In this document: positions 46,303 to 55,308 of the stretch, in pieces | Numbering within the stretch: the stretch's first letter is position 1 | Layout: each line of letters begins with the position of its first letter | Origin: Lachnospiraceae bacterium NE2001 | Lineage (GTDB): Bacteria > Bacillota > Clostridia > Lachnospirales > Lachnospiraceae | Direction of reading: 5' to 3' | DNA: 64,000 nt | Assembly (NCBI GenBank): GCA_900110635.1 | Contig: FOEK01000004.1 | Span: 1-64,000, forward strand | Translations under genes and position numbers: made by a program | Notes under the pieces: generated by a model | What the model saw: only the letters and a program-made list of their open reading frames with translations | What the model was told of the DNA's origin: nothing | Databases searched by the model: none

Positions 46303-47679
46303 TTATTTTTTTGATGTTGTCCATCTCACCGAAAGAAGTGATGTCACGAGTGATAGCGCCATACCAGTAAGTGTCAGGTTCTCTATAAACAGCTGTGGAA
46401 TCGGAAGCTGAGCAAGGACACCACTGAAGTAGGTACCGGTTATTCCAAACAGGCCTCCAATAATTACAGCACTGATCCAGATTCCAATTCGAACGCCATT
46501 CTTTTTGTGACTGAGGATTGCAACTAAGAGAGGAAATATAACTCCTGGAGTATAGACTGAGTAGGCACTAGAAAGAAGTGACATGATATCTCCTCTTCCG
46601 CTTATTGCAAGTACAGTTGAAAGAACTCCAAGAACAGCCACTGTTATCCTTATAGCATTCACATCCTCTCTTTTCAGGATGTCCTTAACGAATATCGAAG
46701 ATGCGTTGATCATACAAGTATCTGTTGATGACAGGATAGCTGAAAGCAAACCAAAGATCAGTGGGATACTTATATACTTTGGAAGAATACCAGCAAGATA
46801 CATAAGTGCTTTTGAATCACCCAGTTCGTCTGGTGTAACATTTAGCTTAATCCATATACCGATAAATGTTATAAAAAGTGAAAAGATAAACAGGCCAATT
46901 CCCGCTATGAGGGCTGAACGCTTTGCAACACTCTCTTCGCTTGAAATGAAGTTTCGAGATATAATATCTGGTCCTAGGAAGTATACTCCTCCTATAACAA
47001 AGAACTGGGTAAGAAGATTTTTCGTCGTATAATTTTCGTTGAGAAGCTCGACACTGGTAATCGCTTCCGCGGTATTACCCCCACGAACAAAGTAAAGATA
47101 AATACAACATAGAACTATGCTTATTGCTATGACGATGAATTGCAGCTTGTCCGTCTTCACAACTGAGGACTGACCTCCAATAATCGTATAAATGATCACT
47201 GCCGCAGAAACAATAATGAATAGCCATTTGTCACTTCGTCCAGTGGCAAATGTTATAAGCGAGTTCATTGCCACAAGCTGACCAGCAATAACACCGATCC
47301 AGGAGATAACAATAATAAGCGCAATTATCATCTCGGCTGAACGTCCAACTGTAATTCTGGCCAGATCAGGAAGCGTGTCTGCCTCAGTGGCTCTAACTTT
47401 TTCTGATATGATAAATGACTGAAGTATGAGTCCTATTGCTCCAAATGCCAGCCACCATATCCCTGGAAATCCTATCTGGAAAACCGTATCCGTGATGCCT
47501 ATTGTTGTGGATGCGCCAACCACTGTTGCAAGAAGTGTCATAGTAACTGCAATGGTCCCCTGTGTTCTTCCCGCAACAGCATAATCCGTAAAGGTCTTTA
47601 TTCCTCTCATATCTAAAATGCTTATTACCAGGAAGATAAGTAAATATACTCCAAGTGCAATTAAAAATACGTAATTCAT
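46303..47679 (-). CDS. Sodium:solute symporter family protein (first)
   Basis: 458 residues with about 12-13 hydrophobic segments of the SSS family: DYAVAGRTQGTIAVTMTLLATVVGASTTIG at the start (two parts of the usual G-rich helix 1 region) and GLLSAILSSTDTCMINASSI in helix 8, where Ser residues help bind sodium. Start at 47679 is preceded by GAGGT; the upstream ATG at 47694 overlaps that site. Substrate not predictable. Compared with the second symporter at 55417 it is shorter and only distantly similar. Confidence 0.88.
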   Translation of the reverse strand: MNYVFLIALGVYLLIFLVISILDMRGIKTFTDYAVAGRTQGTIAVTMTLLATVVGASTTIGITDTVFQIGFPGIWWLAFGAIGLILQSFIISEKVRATEADTLPDLARITVGRSAEMIIALIIVISWIGVIAGQLVAMNSLITFATGRSDKWLFIIVSAAVIIYTIIGGQSSVVKTDKLQFIVIAISIVLCCIYLYFVRGGNTAEAITSVELLNENYTTKNLLTQFFVIGGVYFLGPDIISRNFISSEESVAKRSALIAGIGLFIFSLFITFIGIWIKLNVTPDELGDSKALMYLAGILPKYISIPLIFGLLSAILSSTDTCMINASSIFVKDILKREDVNAIRITVAVLGVLSTVLAISGRGDIMSLLSSAYSVYTPGVIFPLLVAILSHKKNGVRIGIWISAVIIGGLFGITGTYFSGVLAQLPIPQLFIENLTLTGMALSLVTSLLSVRWTTSKK

Positions 47680-47764
47680 TGTCAGACCTCGCAAAAAAAT
47701 ATGACAGCCTATTTCTGCAAATACGCAGAACAGACCGTCACATAATCTATCACTATATTATCAT

Positions 47765-47798
47765 ATTGTCAACCATATTTTTGCTTTAGGTTGACAAT
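47765..47798. promoter_or_regulatory. Inverted repeat over the symporter promoter
   Basis: ATTGTCAACC (47765-47774) and GGTTGACAAT (47789-47798) are exact complements. On the minus strand TTGACA (from the first arm) could serve as a -35 for the symporter gene. The second arm touches the stop codon of the methyltransferase gene. Confidence 0.4.
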
Positions 47799-48475
47799 TA
47801 CTTCACTGTCCAGAAGCCAGCCTGCATATAGGAGGTCCATAACAGGTTAACCGATTTAAAGCCAGCGTTTTTTAGCATTTCAAGATGCTGTTCTATGGTG
47901 ATTGGGAACATTTCTACTCCTCGCCTTGCCTGATGATTCTTTACTCCTTCTGGAGACCATCCATGTTCCAGTAGAAACTGGCCCCAACGATTTAAAGCCA
48001 TAGCGTCACTTTCCTCAGTAGACATCCTGATATTCTCAAAGGTCATAAAGATGCCGCCCTCTTTAAGGGCATTGTAGCACTTCTTTACAGCCAGCTCTCT
48101 CGTAGGTATATCATAATAATGGTGACTCTGGATAGCTGTCACTATATCAAACTCATTTTCATACGAAAGCTGATCAGAAGCAGCAACATTAAAGCTTACA
48201 TTCTTCCCACTAAGCTTTTCCTTTGCAACCTCTAGCATTCCCTCAGACGGATCACAGAGCATAAATGAAACATTTGGAATAACGTCTAACGCTCTTAATG
48301 CAAGCGTTCCTGTGCCACAGCCTGTGTCAAGCCATCTAATCGGCTCCTCTTTCTCCATAGCCAGAACCCTCACCACATCAATAACCTGCGCGTGGAACTC
48401 TGTATAATATGGCAATACGCTTGTTATATTTTCATCATAAATGCTCGAATTGTATGATGAAGCGTTATCTTTCAT
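47798..48475 (-). CDS. Class I SAM-dependent methyltransferase
   Basis: 225 residues. Motif I WLDTGCGTGTLALRAL, an acidic end of strand 2 (FMLCDPSEGML) and FDIVTAIQSHHYYD in motif IV are those of small-molecule methyltransferases. Substrate unknown. It lies 81 nt after the flavin reductase on the same strand, with a small hairpin (48532-48552) between. Confidence 0.85.
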   Translation of the reverse strand: MKDNASSYNSSIYDENITSVLPYYTEFHAQVIDVVRVLAMEKEEPIRWLDTGCGTGTLALRALDVIPNVSFMLCDPSEGMLEVAKEKLSGKNVSFNVAASDQLSYENEFDIVTAIQSHHYYDIPTRELAVKKCYNALKEGGIFMTFENIRMSTEESDAMALNRWGQFLLEHGWSPEGVKNHQARRGVEMFPITIEQHLEMLKNAGFKSVNLLWTSYMQAGFWTVK

Positions 48476-48556
48476 GTTGTTCTCTCCTCAGTCTTTCACA
48501 CAATTTTTTTTCATAAGAGAGTATTAATCCTGAATTATTCATTGAATAATTCATGA

Positions 48557-49171
48557 TTAATTCTTTTTTGATTTCTTTTTAGATTTCTTTTTCTTGGAAG
48601 ATTTTCCAGATGATTTCTTCACTGAATAGCCAAACTTACCCAGCTTCTTTCCGAGAGCAAAATACTCGCCGTGGGAATAGGCCATAAGATTCGTAGCAGT
48701 CAGGTCAAACCTGCCCTTTTCATCCATATATTTATCATCAACTGTAACGCCAACAACCTCAGCAATAAACATATGGTGAGTTCCCAGTTTTTCTATCTTT
48801 TTCACCTTGCAGTAGATGTTTACTGGACTCTCATCTATAGCCGGAGTATCCATAAACTCTGACCTGAACTCTGTCAATTTCATTTCTTTAAACTTATCAT
48901 AATCACGCCCTGAGCGTACTCCACACCAGTCGCAGGCACGGGTCAGTTCTGTTGTAACAAGGTTCACAACGAACTCTCCTGTCTCTTTGATGATGTCATA
49001 CGAATAACGCTCTGGTCTCACAGAGATTGAAAGCATGGCAGGATCTGAGCATATGGTCCCCGCCCACGCAAGCGTTATAATATTTGCTTTCTCTCCCGGT
49101 CTCTGACAGCTGACCATAACCGCCGGCACCGGATAGAGCATATTTCCAGGTTTCCAACTCTCCTTACCCAT
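48557..49171 (-). CDS. Flavin reductase-like FMN-binding protein with lysine-rich tail
   Basis: 204 residues. The FMN-binding split-barrel signature of flavin reductase-like proteins is clear: YPVPAVMVSCQRPGEKANII, TICSDPAMLSISVRPERYSY, KETGEFVVNLVTTEL. The last ~20 residues are almost only Lys and Ser (SSGKSSKKKKSKKKSKK), unusual in this family. Start at 49171 begins the conserved part; an AAGGAG site lies 13 nt upstream, so translation start is not certain. The histidine kinase ends 28 nt upstream. Confidence 0.8.
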   Translation of the reverse strand: MGKESWKPGNMLYPVPAVMVSCQRPGEKANIITLAWAGTICSDPAMLSISVRPERYSYDIIKETGEFVVNLVTTELTRACDWCGVRSGRDYDKFKEMKLTEFRSEFMDTPAIDESPVNIYCKVKKIEKLGTHHMFIAEVVGVTVDDKYMDEKGRFDLTATNLMAYSHGEYFALGKKLGKFGYSVKKSSGKSSKKKKSKKKSKKN

Positions 49172-49199
49172 ACTTCCATCTATCTCCTTTTTTTCTAAC

Positions 49200-50369
49200 T
49201 TAGAATTGCAGCTTGAAGGTACTGCCTTCACCCAGCGTGCTTTCCACAGTGATGCGTCCGCCCATTCCTTCAACAATGGACTTCGAAAGCGATAGGCCGA
49301 TACCAACGCTGTTAGGATTCACTTCATTGGATGCACGGTAGAAGCGTTCGAAGATATGAGTCATGGTTTCCTCGCTCATTCCGATTCCATTATCGCTGAT
49401 ACAGATTCGGGTGAAGATAGCATTTTTCTCCACCTTAATCTCGATTCTGCCACTTTCTTTTTTATCTGTTGATTTCCGAAGCTCCTGATTCTCTGAAGCT
49501 TGTGACAAAGATTCTTCATTCTTTGCTGAATAGTCCGAAGCGTTCTTCACGATGTTGATCACCGCCTCCGTCAGCCACTGCCCATCTGCCTTCACGGTTA
49601 TATCCTCAGGACAGTCAATCATAAGGGACTGTCCCCGGGTATCCAGCAGATACTTTACGCCGCCCGCCACCTCGGATAGCATAGCTGCAACATTTACATC
49701 ACCTATATCAAATGTAATCGCGCCCGCTTCGATCCGAGCAAGCTTCAGCATGGACAGCACCATCCACTCCATGCGGTTCACCTGATTAGAGGCCTCGCCG
49801 AGAATCATTTTACGCTCATCCTCACTGCTTACCTTATCATTTACAATAAGGTCCAAGAACACATCCATAGAAGCAAGCGGAGTCTTTAATTGATGGGATA
49901 TATCCGACATCACATCCTGAAGGTACTCCTTCTCGCTCTTCTCCTTGCGGCGGCTTTCCTGAAACATATGGATCAGCTTCTCGAAATTATCATAGAATAT
50001 TCCGACACTTCCCTCCTGAAGCTCGGTGGCCTTATATTCTCTGATCTTCTGCATAGATTCCGACGCCTCAAGCTCCTCGTCCGAAAGAACCTTGCCGGAA
50101 TTATTCTTGCTGTCCTCCAGCATAGACACCATTATATCCGACGCTCCATCCAGCGATCTGTATGCCTTATCGATATACAGTTTTGTGAGGAGGAAGATAA
50201 TGACAACCATCACTATTTCTGTTACACCAATAAGTATCAAAACAGGAAGATAGCTTCTGGAAAGACTCATTCCCAGATACAGCAGCAAAGCAAAGCTTGT
50301 GACCAGGATTATCCCAGTCACAAGAAAGAACAGCTTTATAAAGTTTTTACGTTCATAGTTGCTCTTCAT
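49200..50369 (-). CDS. Sensor histidine kinase
   Basis: 389 residues. Two N-terminal membrane helices close together (FIKLFFLVTGIILVTSFALL and LPVLILIGVTEIVMVVIIFL), almost no exterior loop, a linker helix, the H box SDISHQLKTPLAS, and a catalytic domain with N box (AVINIVKNASDYS), G1 (ISDNGIGMS) and G2 (GIGLSLSKSIV). A small exterior loop suggests it senses a membrane state or a partner protein. Its start is 18 nt after the response regulator stop. Confidence 0.93.
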   Translation of the reverse strand: MKSNYERKNFIKLFFLVTGIILVTSFALLLYLGMSLSRSYLPVLILIGVTEIVMVVIIFLLTKLYIDKAYRSLDGASDIMVSMLEDSKNNSGKVLSDEELEASESMQKIREYKATELQEGSVGIFYDNFEKLIHMFQESRRKEKSEKEYLQDVMSDISHQLKTPLASMDVFLDLIVNDKVSSEDERKMILGEASNQVNRMEWMVLSMLKLARIEAGAITFDIGDVNVAAMLSEVAGGVKYLLDTRGQSLMIDCPEDITVKADGQWLTEAVINIVKNASDYSAKNEESLSQASENQELRKSTDKKESGRIEIKVEKNAIFTRICISDNGIGMSEETMTHIFERFYRASNEVNPNSVGIGLSLSKSIVEGMGGRITVESTLGEGSTFKLQF

Positions 50370-50387
50370 AAAATCTATGCTCTCTAT

Positions 50388-51146
50388 CTACTCGAGTTCA
50401 GTGTCAAAGCGGTAGCCAATGCCCTTGACCGTTTTAATATACTGGGCATCCTCCCCCAGCTTATCTCTGAGTCGTTTTATATAAACCGATAACGTATTGT
50501 CATCAAAATAAGTATTCTCAGTATCGTAGATCCTCTCAAGCAGCTGATTCCTGGTAATGACTATCCCCTTATTTCGAACAAACTCACGAAGCAGCCTTAA
50601 TTCCGCAGGGGTACAATCCACAACCAAACCATCCTTATATAGCCTGAAGCTGTCGATGTCAAAGGTATGGCCGCCAAATGCAACTACATCGGTCGAGGTA
50701 TCAGAGACATTTTGCTTTAACGCTTTCTCCTGTCGTCTTATCACAGCGGCAATTCTTGAAAGGAGCTCCTTCACTCGATATGGCTTCGTCACATAATCAT
50801 CCGCTCCCAGGTCCAGGCCGCGAACTATGTTCGACTCATCCCCTACCGCCGTGCAGAAGATCACCGGGGTATCTATTTCCTTCTCTCTCATTTCCTCCAG
50901 GAAAGAAAAACCATCCCCATCCGGCAACATCACATCCAGCAAAATAAGATCAATGTGCGAGTGGGGGCTACCCCCACTCGCACAGAGGTTCTGTCCCCTT
51001 TGCACATTTTCAGGATTGGACATTAAAAGGCTGCGGGCTTCCGACAGTGTCTTTGCGTGAATCACTTCGTAGCCCTCAGCCTTCAGTGTATATGTAGTTC
51101 CCATTGCGAGAGCGAAGTCGTCCTCAACAAGTAGTATCTTCTTCAT
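50388..51146 (-). CDS. OmpR/PhoB-type response regulator with an element inserted in its receiver domain
   Basis: 252 residues, about 20 longer than usual. Receiver: acidic pair (LVEDD), phospho-acceptor Asp at residue 71 in LILLDVMLPDGDGF, Lys in YVTKPYR; then a winged-helix DNA-binding domain (LTPAELRLLREF-like region, YIKRLRDKLGEDAQYIKTVKGIGYRF). The phospho-acceptor is normally near residue 52; the shift of 19 equals the 57-bp palindromic element (50952-51008) read in frame as residues 47-65. GAGGT precedes the ATG at 51146. Confidence 0.92.
   Translation of the reverse strand: MKKILLVEDDFALAMGTTYTLKAEGYEVIHAKTLSEARSLLMSNPENVQRGQNLCASGGSPHSHIDLILLDVMLPDGDGFSFLEEMREKEIDTPVIFCTAVGDESNIVRGLDLGADDYVTKPYRVKELLSRIAAVIRRQEKALKQNVSDTSTDVVAFGGHTFDIDSFRLYKDGLVVDCTPAELRLLREFVRNKGIVITRNQLLERIYDTENTYFDDNTLSVYIKRLRDKLGEDAQYIKTVKGIGYRFDTELE
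50952..51008 (-). repeat. 57-bp palindromic element inserted in frame in a response regulator gene
   Basis: Ends AATGTGC (50952-50958) and GCACATT (51002-51008). Contains a perfect 13-bp stem (50955-50967 with 50971-50983). Read on the minus strand, its first ~30 bases match those of the 110-bp elements (AATGTGCAAA, GGGACAGA, CCT, TGTGC in order). Length divisible by three, so the reading frame is kept. Confidence 0.85.
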
Positions 51147-51180
51147 TTCAGTCACCTCGCCCAACATTATACCACATATT

Positions 51181-51244
51181 ATTATTTAATTGTTTCTTAG
51201 TCTCAAATTATTTAATTGTTTATTAGCCCCAAATTATTTAAATG
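51181..51244. repeat. 26-bp tandem repeat
   Basis: ATTATTTAATTG recurs at 51181, 51207 and (as ATTATTTAAATG) 51233, an exact 26-bp period. The last unit contains the stop codon of the double-glycine peptide gene. Confidence 0.8.
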
Positions 51245-51500
51245 CTTCTATCTCGAAGGTATCCTTACAACCCGGACACTTCATCTTCCCCTCATCTATC
51301 AAAGCCTTTGCAAGACGCATAAATGGCGCACTATTTCCCAGAAGAATAAACGCACTTTTACAATTGGGGCATCGTTTCCCCTTAAGAGCAGCAAGCGTTT
51401 CTTCATATTTATCAATTTTTTCTTGCAATGCTCCACCACTAACAGCATCCAAATCAGCTAGATTAAGCTCAGCAGCATCAAGCTTTTTCTCATCTGACAT
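51234..51500 (-). CDS. Double-glycine leader peptide with a zinc-ribbon-like core
   Basis: 88 residues. Residues 7-23 form a leader resembling those of peptides exported by C39-peptidase ABC transporters: LNLADLDAVSGG ending in Gly22-Gly23. The remaining 65 residues contain CPNC (44-47) and CPGC (75-78), a pair of knuckles spaced like a zinc ribbon. GGGGTGAT precedes the ATG. It follows the 1150-residue gene by 38 nt and precedes the response regulator gene, all on one strand. No peptidase-transporter or modifying enzyme is in the window. Alternatively it is a cytosolic zinc-ribbon protein whose GG is coincidental. Confidence 0.65.
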   Translation of the reverse strand: MSDEKKLDAAELNLADLDAVSGGALQEKIDKYEETLAALKGKRCPNCKSAFILLGNSAPFMRLAKALIDEGKMKCPGCKDTFEIEAFK

Positions 51501-51538
51501 AGCATCACCCCTTTCTCTTGAAATAACATACCATCATT

Positions 51539-54500
51539 TTAAACAGGGCCTCTTCCCTTCCCTTTTTCTTTACCTATATCATTACCATTTTTATGAGCTG
51601 GGCCTTTCTTCGGAGCTTCCCGGATGACATTATCTTTATTCTCTGCTATTTCTCTTTTGACAGTATCTGCCAATTCCTTCATCTTATCCACATTCTGTGC
51701 CTTCTTGGCAACCTCCTCCGGTGAAATATATTTTTTCGGATTTTTCTTGGATATCAGGGTTTTCTCAAACTCACCCGAGGCCAGCTTTTCCTGCACTATC
51801 TCCTGGAGATTTATGGTTTTGTCCTTGTTACCGCCAACTCGGTACATCTGACCATACATGGCATAAGCTGAATCCTCAATATAATTTTGTTTATATTTAT
51901 AATCGCCCTGCTGCAAGCGGAATAGCGCGCGATCTGCCTTTGCAAGGAACTCTTCATTTGTAATCTTTGGAGGGGCAACATCAAAATAACGATTATTCCG
52001 AAGAACACCATTCATTATCTTCAGTTTTCTCTTATCGTCACCATTAAGCGCTTTCTTATCAGGCTCCTTGGTCGTGTCCTTGGTATGGTCACTCATTTTA
52101 TAGACCTCATAAGCTTCAGCACAATCCTTTAGCCTGTTTACAGCCTCCTTATAATCTTTAAGTTTATCGTTATCCTCATTTAATATATTAACATTTTGAT
52201 TCTTCTTAAGATCTCTTGCCGCTTCCATAACGTCATCTATGGCCATATAAAAGTCCATAAATTGTTCAGAATCATTGAAAAATCCTCTCGCCTCTCCTGC
52301 TGTCTGCTTAAGCGCCTGAAGGTAGTCGATCACCTCATTCACCGGAATATCTTCTCCGTAGTTGGTTCTGATAGTCGGCTCTTCCTTCTTTGATGACTTC
52401 TTTGAAGAATTCTTTACAGTTTTCTTTTCAGGCTTAGCCTCAGTCTTCTTTTCTGTCTTCTTCCCAGCCATTTTGTCAAGTTTTACCTTCGGAAAAACAA
52501 CCTGGTCTTTTTCCCTGTCATATGTAGGTACATTATTGAATACACCAGCTTTCCCTTTTTTACCTGGCGTATAGGTAACATTCTTATATAATGTACCATT
52601 CATGTAAAGACTATCTATTTTCTTTTCACGTTCGTACGTGCCGGAGCAGCTTTCTATAATTGATCCATTGGCTTTGTCTGCGGCATCATTCATCACATAA
52701 TACCGTGCACCAAATTGGTTATCCCTGAAATACTGTGTCAGAGATTTACCATTACCCTTTTCATGCCATTCCTTAAACATATCACGAGCCGGGCCCTGCT
52801 TAATTGCAGCATTCACGAACCTCGAAAGATGCATATCCGGATCCTCATACTTATTCACAAGAGCGTTGTGCTCTGTGTTCAGGACGATCATCTCAGCGCC
52901 GATATCACTGATTGGTCCCACAATATCCTGAAATGCATCATATCTCTGTTTTTTATTCCTAAGGTTTGGATAATCCTTTTTCAGTTTTTCATCCATAAGA
53001 TCAGGGAATGTACATATCTCCTGCCATGCATCATGGATTATGTTTCCCAGCAGATTGATCTGGAAGTATTCCTCTGATTTATCAAAGTTCTCATCATTAA
53101 AATCTATCTTTTCTGCCAGTTCATCAATCAGATTAACAGTCTCCTTGATTGATGTATACATAGTGTCAACCAGCCACTTTGCGTGTTCATTATTTTTGTC
53201 AACTGATTTTCTTGCTCCATCTGTCTTGATTGTATGATCCAAAATCTCATCAAATTCTTCCAGCTTCTCCTTACGAAACTTATTCGGGTTAAATACATCC
53301 TCAACAGAATATACGCGTTTTCCATTCTTCTTCATTGAGAGAAGATGAAGTGCAGCTATCGAATATCCGCCTGTTCTGTCAAATGATATAGGTAAGGTAC
53401 TATATTTAGGATCAGTTCTAATTTGTTCAGCTGTATATTTATCTCCAAGAAAGCTTTGTCTAAGCTCTCTGTTTAATGAGAATGAGTATTTTTCGACCTT
53501 TTTTGAATAATCATCACCCGGTTTGAAGGCCTCCGCCTCTTCCTTCTTAACAGCATCATAGGCAGCCTTATCCATAGGCTTAATCTTGCCTATAGCCTCC
53601 ATATCTATGACATTGCCAAACTCTTCATTTAATTCGCTGAGAAGGCCATAAAACTCACCCGGTTTCATCCCCTCAGATACTTCCTCGTAGAAGGTCTTAT
53701 CTTCAACATGCTTCTGCTGTAATAATTCCGCCAAATTCTTCAATGTAGGAACGCACTTTGAAGCATCCGACTTCATCTCAATAAAACCCATAACTATATC
53801 TGTAGCATTTTTTAATCTTGGGTCCATCATATTGATTTTCTTATGAACATTCACAAAAGCTTGATTAATCTTGTCAGCTATAGGCTCCCATTTAATCTTT
53901 GAAAATGCTATCTCATCAACAGTCTTGGTATCCTTCTTTGGCGCAGCCTTTTTCTCTGCAGCTAATTCTTCAATAATAAAATCACTACCATCATCCTTCA
54001 TTTTAGGGAAATTAATGATTTTATCATTTACGTCATCATACTCAACATTTTTTAATAAGCTACCGTCCTGAATACGTCTGTCTACCACATCCCCAATTCT
54101 GACGTTGGTGATAAAGTCACCTGCCATATCACCCATTAAGAAAGTGGCCGTTAATTGATTATTATCGAATTTTCTGGCTATTTTGTTTTCAGCCATATAC
54201 TGTGACAGCTTCTTTCCGCTTTTTTTCCAGTCACGCATTACTTTTTCAGCATATTTGATATGTATTGCGTAAGGAATATAACTCAAGGGTTTTACGTCAT
54301 CTATCCCTGCCCTATTATGGCAATCGAAGGCTTTATTTATAGTTTGAAAAGTTTTAGATACAGGGGGCACCAGATTATCAATATGATTACGTCTGGCCTC
54401 TTCTGTGTTAAGTTCAGGCCTATCTGCCAGCACCACTTCATTCATCATTTTCTCAAAGCGATTTATCTCCTGCCATGCATCAAAAGCAATACCCGAAAGA

Positions 54501-54991
54501 CCCGCCACCCTGGCAAACTCCTCCGAATACATAAAGTTATCCTTTGTCATATCTATCTTTTCAGCCGCCTCATCAATCATGTCTTTAAGGCGCTTCATAC
54601 CTTTATACAGATTCTCAACGATCCATTTTCCATCCGCAGACTCGGCCAGGGATTTATCCTTGTCTTTTGCAGTATTGCGCGACTTCTGTACTATTTCATC
54701 AAATCTTTCCTGTTTTTCCTTCTGGAACTGATTCGGATCAAGCAACTGATCAATGGTGTACTTCGGCTTCCCATCCACCTCCTCATTTAACATGGATAGT
54801 ATGGCTAATGTTATTCCGCCCTCTCTATCTACAGTGATTGATCCACTATTTTGCATAAGCTCAACGTGGTTATGCTTTGTTCCGTAAAAACAATTATTAT
54901 GAGTTGGTGAATAAGTATACTTATCAAAACGTTTTTGAACCTCAGGCCCCATTATTTCTTTAACATCATTTATTTCTTCAACCTCTTTCAT
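51539..54991 (-). CDS. 1150-residue cytosolic protein of unknown function, internally duplicated
   Basis: No signal peptide, membrane helix or known catalytic motif seen. Two homologous blocks: residues ~15-345 and ~505-855. Matching landmarks include GGITLAILSMLNEEVDGKPK with GGYSIAALHLLSMKKNGKRV, LLDPNQFQKEKQERFDEIV with VFNPNKFRKEKLEEFDEIL, and DAWQEI in both. A Lys/Ser/Glu-rich linker follows (~855-885), then a helical C-terminal part ending in a Gly/Lys-rich tail (GNDIGKEKGKGRGPV). AAGGAG precedes the ATG. Weak resemblance to the other giant protein at 60898 suggests a family. Function unknown. Confidence 0.75.
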   Translation of the reverse strand: MKEVEEINDVKEIMGPEVQKRFDKYTYSPTHNNCFYGTKHNHVELMQNSGSITVDREGGITLAILSMLNEEVDGKPKYTIDQLLDPNQFQKEKQERFDEIVQKSRNTAKDKDKSLAESADGKWIVENLYKGMKRLKDMIDEAAEKIDMTKDNFMYSEEFARVAGLSGIAFDAWQEINRFEKMMNEVVLADRPELNTEEARRNHIDNLVPPVSKTFQTINKAFDCHNRAGIDDVKPLSYIPYAIHIKYAEKVMRDWKKSGKKLSQYMAENKIARKFDNNQLTATFLMGDMAGDFITNVRIGDVVDRRIQDGSLLKNVEYDDVNDKIINFPKMKDDGSDFIIEELAAEKKAAPKKDTKTVDEIAFSKIKWEPIADKINQAFVNVHKKINMMDPRLKNATDIVMGFIEMKSDASKCVPTLKNLAELLQQKHVEDKTFYEEVSEGMKPGEFYGLLSELNEEFGNVIDMEAIGKIKPMDKAAYDAVKKEEAEAFKPGDDYSKKVEKYSFSLNRELRQSFLGDKYTAEQIRTDPKYSTLPISFDRTGGYSIAALHLLSMKKNGKRVYSVEDVFNPNKFRKEKLEEFDEILDHTIKTDGARKSVDKNNEHAKWLVDTMYTSIKETVNLIDELAEKIDFNDENFDKSEEYFQINLLGNIIHDAWQEICTFPDLMDEKLKKDYPNLRNKKQRYDAFQDIVGPISDIGAEMIVLNTEHNALVNKYEDPDMHLSRFVNAAIKQGPARDMFKEWHEKGNGKSLTQYFRDNQFGARYYVMNDAADKANGSIIESCSGTYEREKKIDSLYMNGTLYKNVTYTPGKKGKAGVFNNVPTYDREKDQVVFPKVKLDKMAGKKTEKKTEAKPEKKTVKNSSKKSSKKEEPTIRTNYGEDIPVNEVIDYLQALKQTAGEARGFFNDSEQFMDFYMAIDDVMEAARDLKKNQNVNILNEDNDKLKDYKEAVNRLKDCAEAYEVYKMSDHTKDTTKEPDKKALNGDDKRKLKIMNGVLRNNRYFDVAPPKITNEEFLAKADRALFRLQQGDYKYKQNYIEDSAYAMYGQMYRVGGNKDKTINLQEIVQEKLASGEFEKTLISKKNPKKYISPEEVAKKAQNVDKMKELADTVKREIAENKDNVIREAPKKGPAHKNGNDIGKEKGKGRGPV

Positions 54992-55308
54992 AGCAATGCT
55001 CTCCTTCTCTGATTATTTGTTTTTAATTCTTCCATAACCCTATATTTAAGACTATTTTTTTCACGCTCAACCTCTCTTTCGCTGGCATGGCCAAATGGGA
55101 TGAAGCTCCTAATACTCCAAAACTAAACACTTATTCAGCTTACTACATAATATATAATATATAATATCAAACAAAAGGTAACAAAAGCGCAACAAAGGTA
55201 ACGATTTCTTCGAGCATCGAAGAAATCGGTGCCATCCTAGCAAGCCGCAGTGCCACGCAGGCACAAAAAAATCACCCTCTGAATAGCTTCAGAGAGTGAT
55301 AATCTTAA
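54992..55308. other. Intergenic stretch upstream of the 1150-residue gene
   Basis: No gene. Holds the leader of the 1150-residue gene, an A+T-rich stretch, a perfect 11-bp hairpin CGATTTCTTCG/CGAAGAAATCG (55202-55212, 55218-55228), a short hairpin GTGCC-N5-GGCAC (about 55251-55265) and the terminator of the second symporter. Confidence 0.7.
55265..55300 (-). terminator. Terminator of the second symporter gene
   Basis: Stem ATCAC-CTCTGAA with TTCAGAG-GTGAT (55271-55282 and 55287-55300, one mismatch), tail TTTTTTT on the minus strand. It lies beyond the 110-bp element, which is therefore within the 3' untranslated region. Confidence 0.8.
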
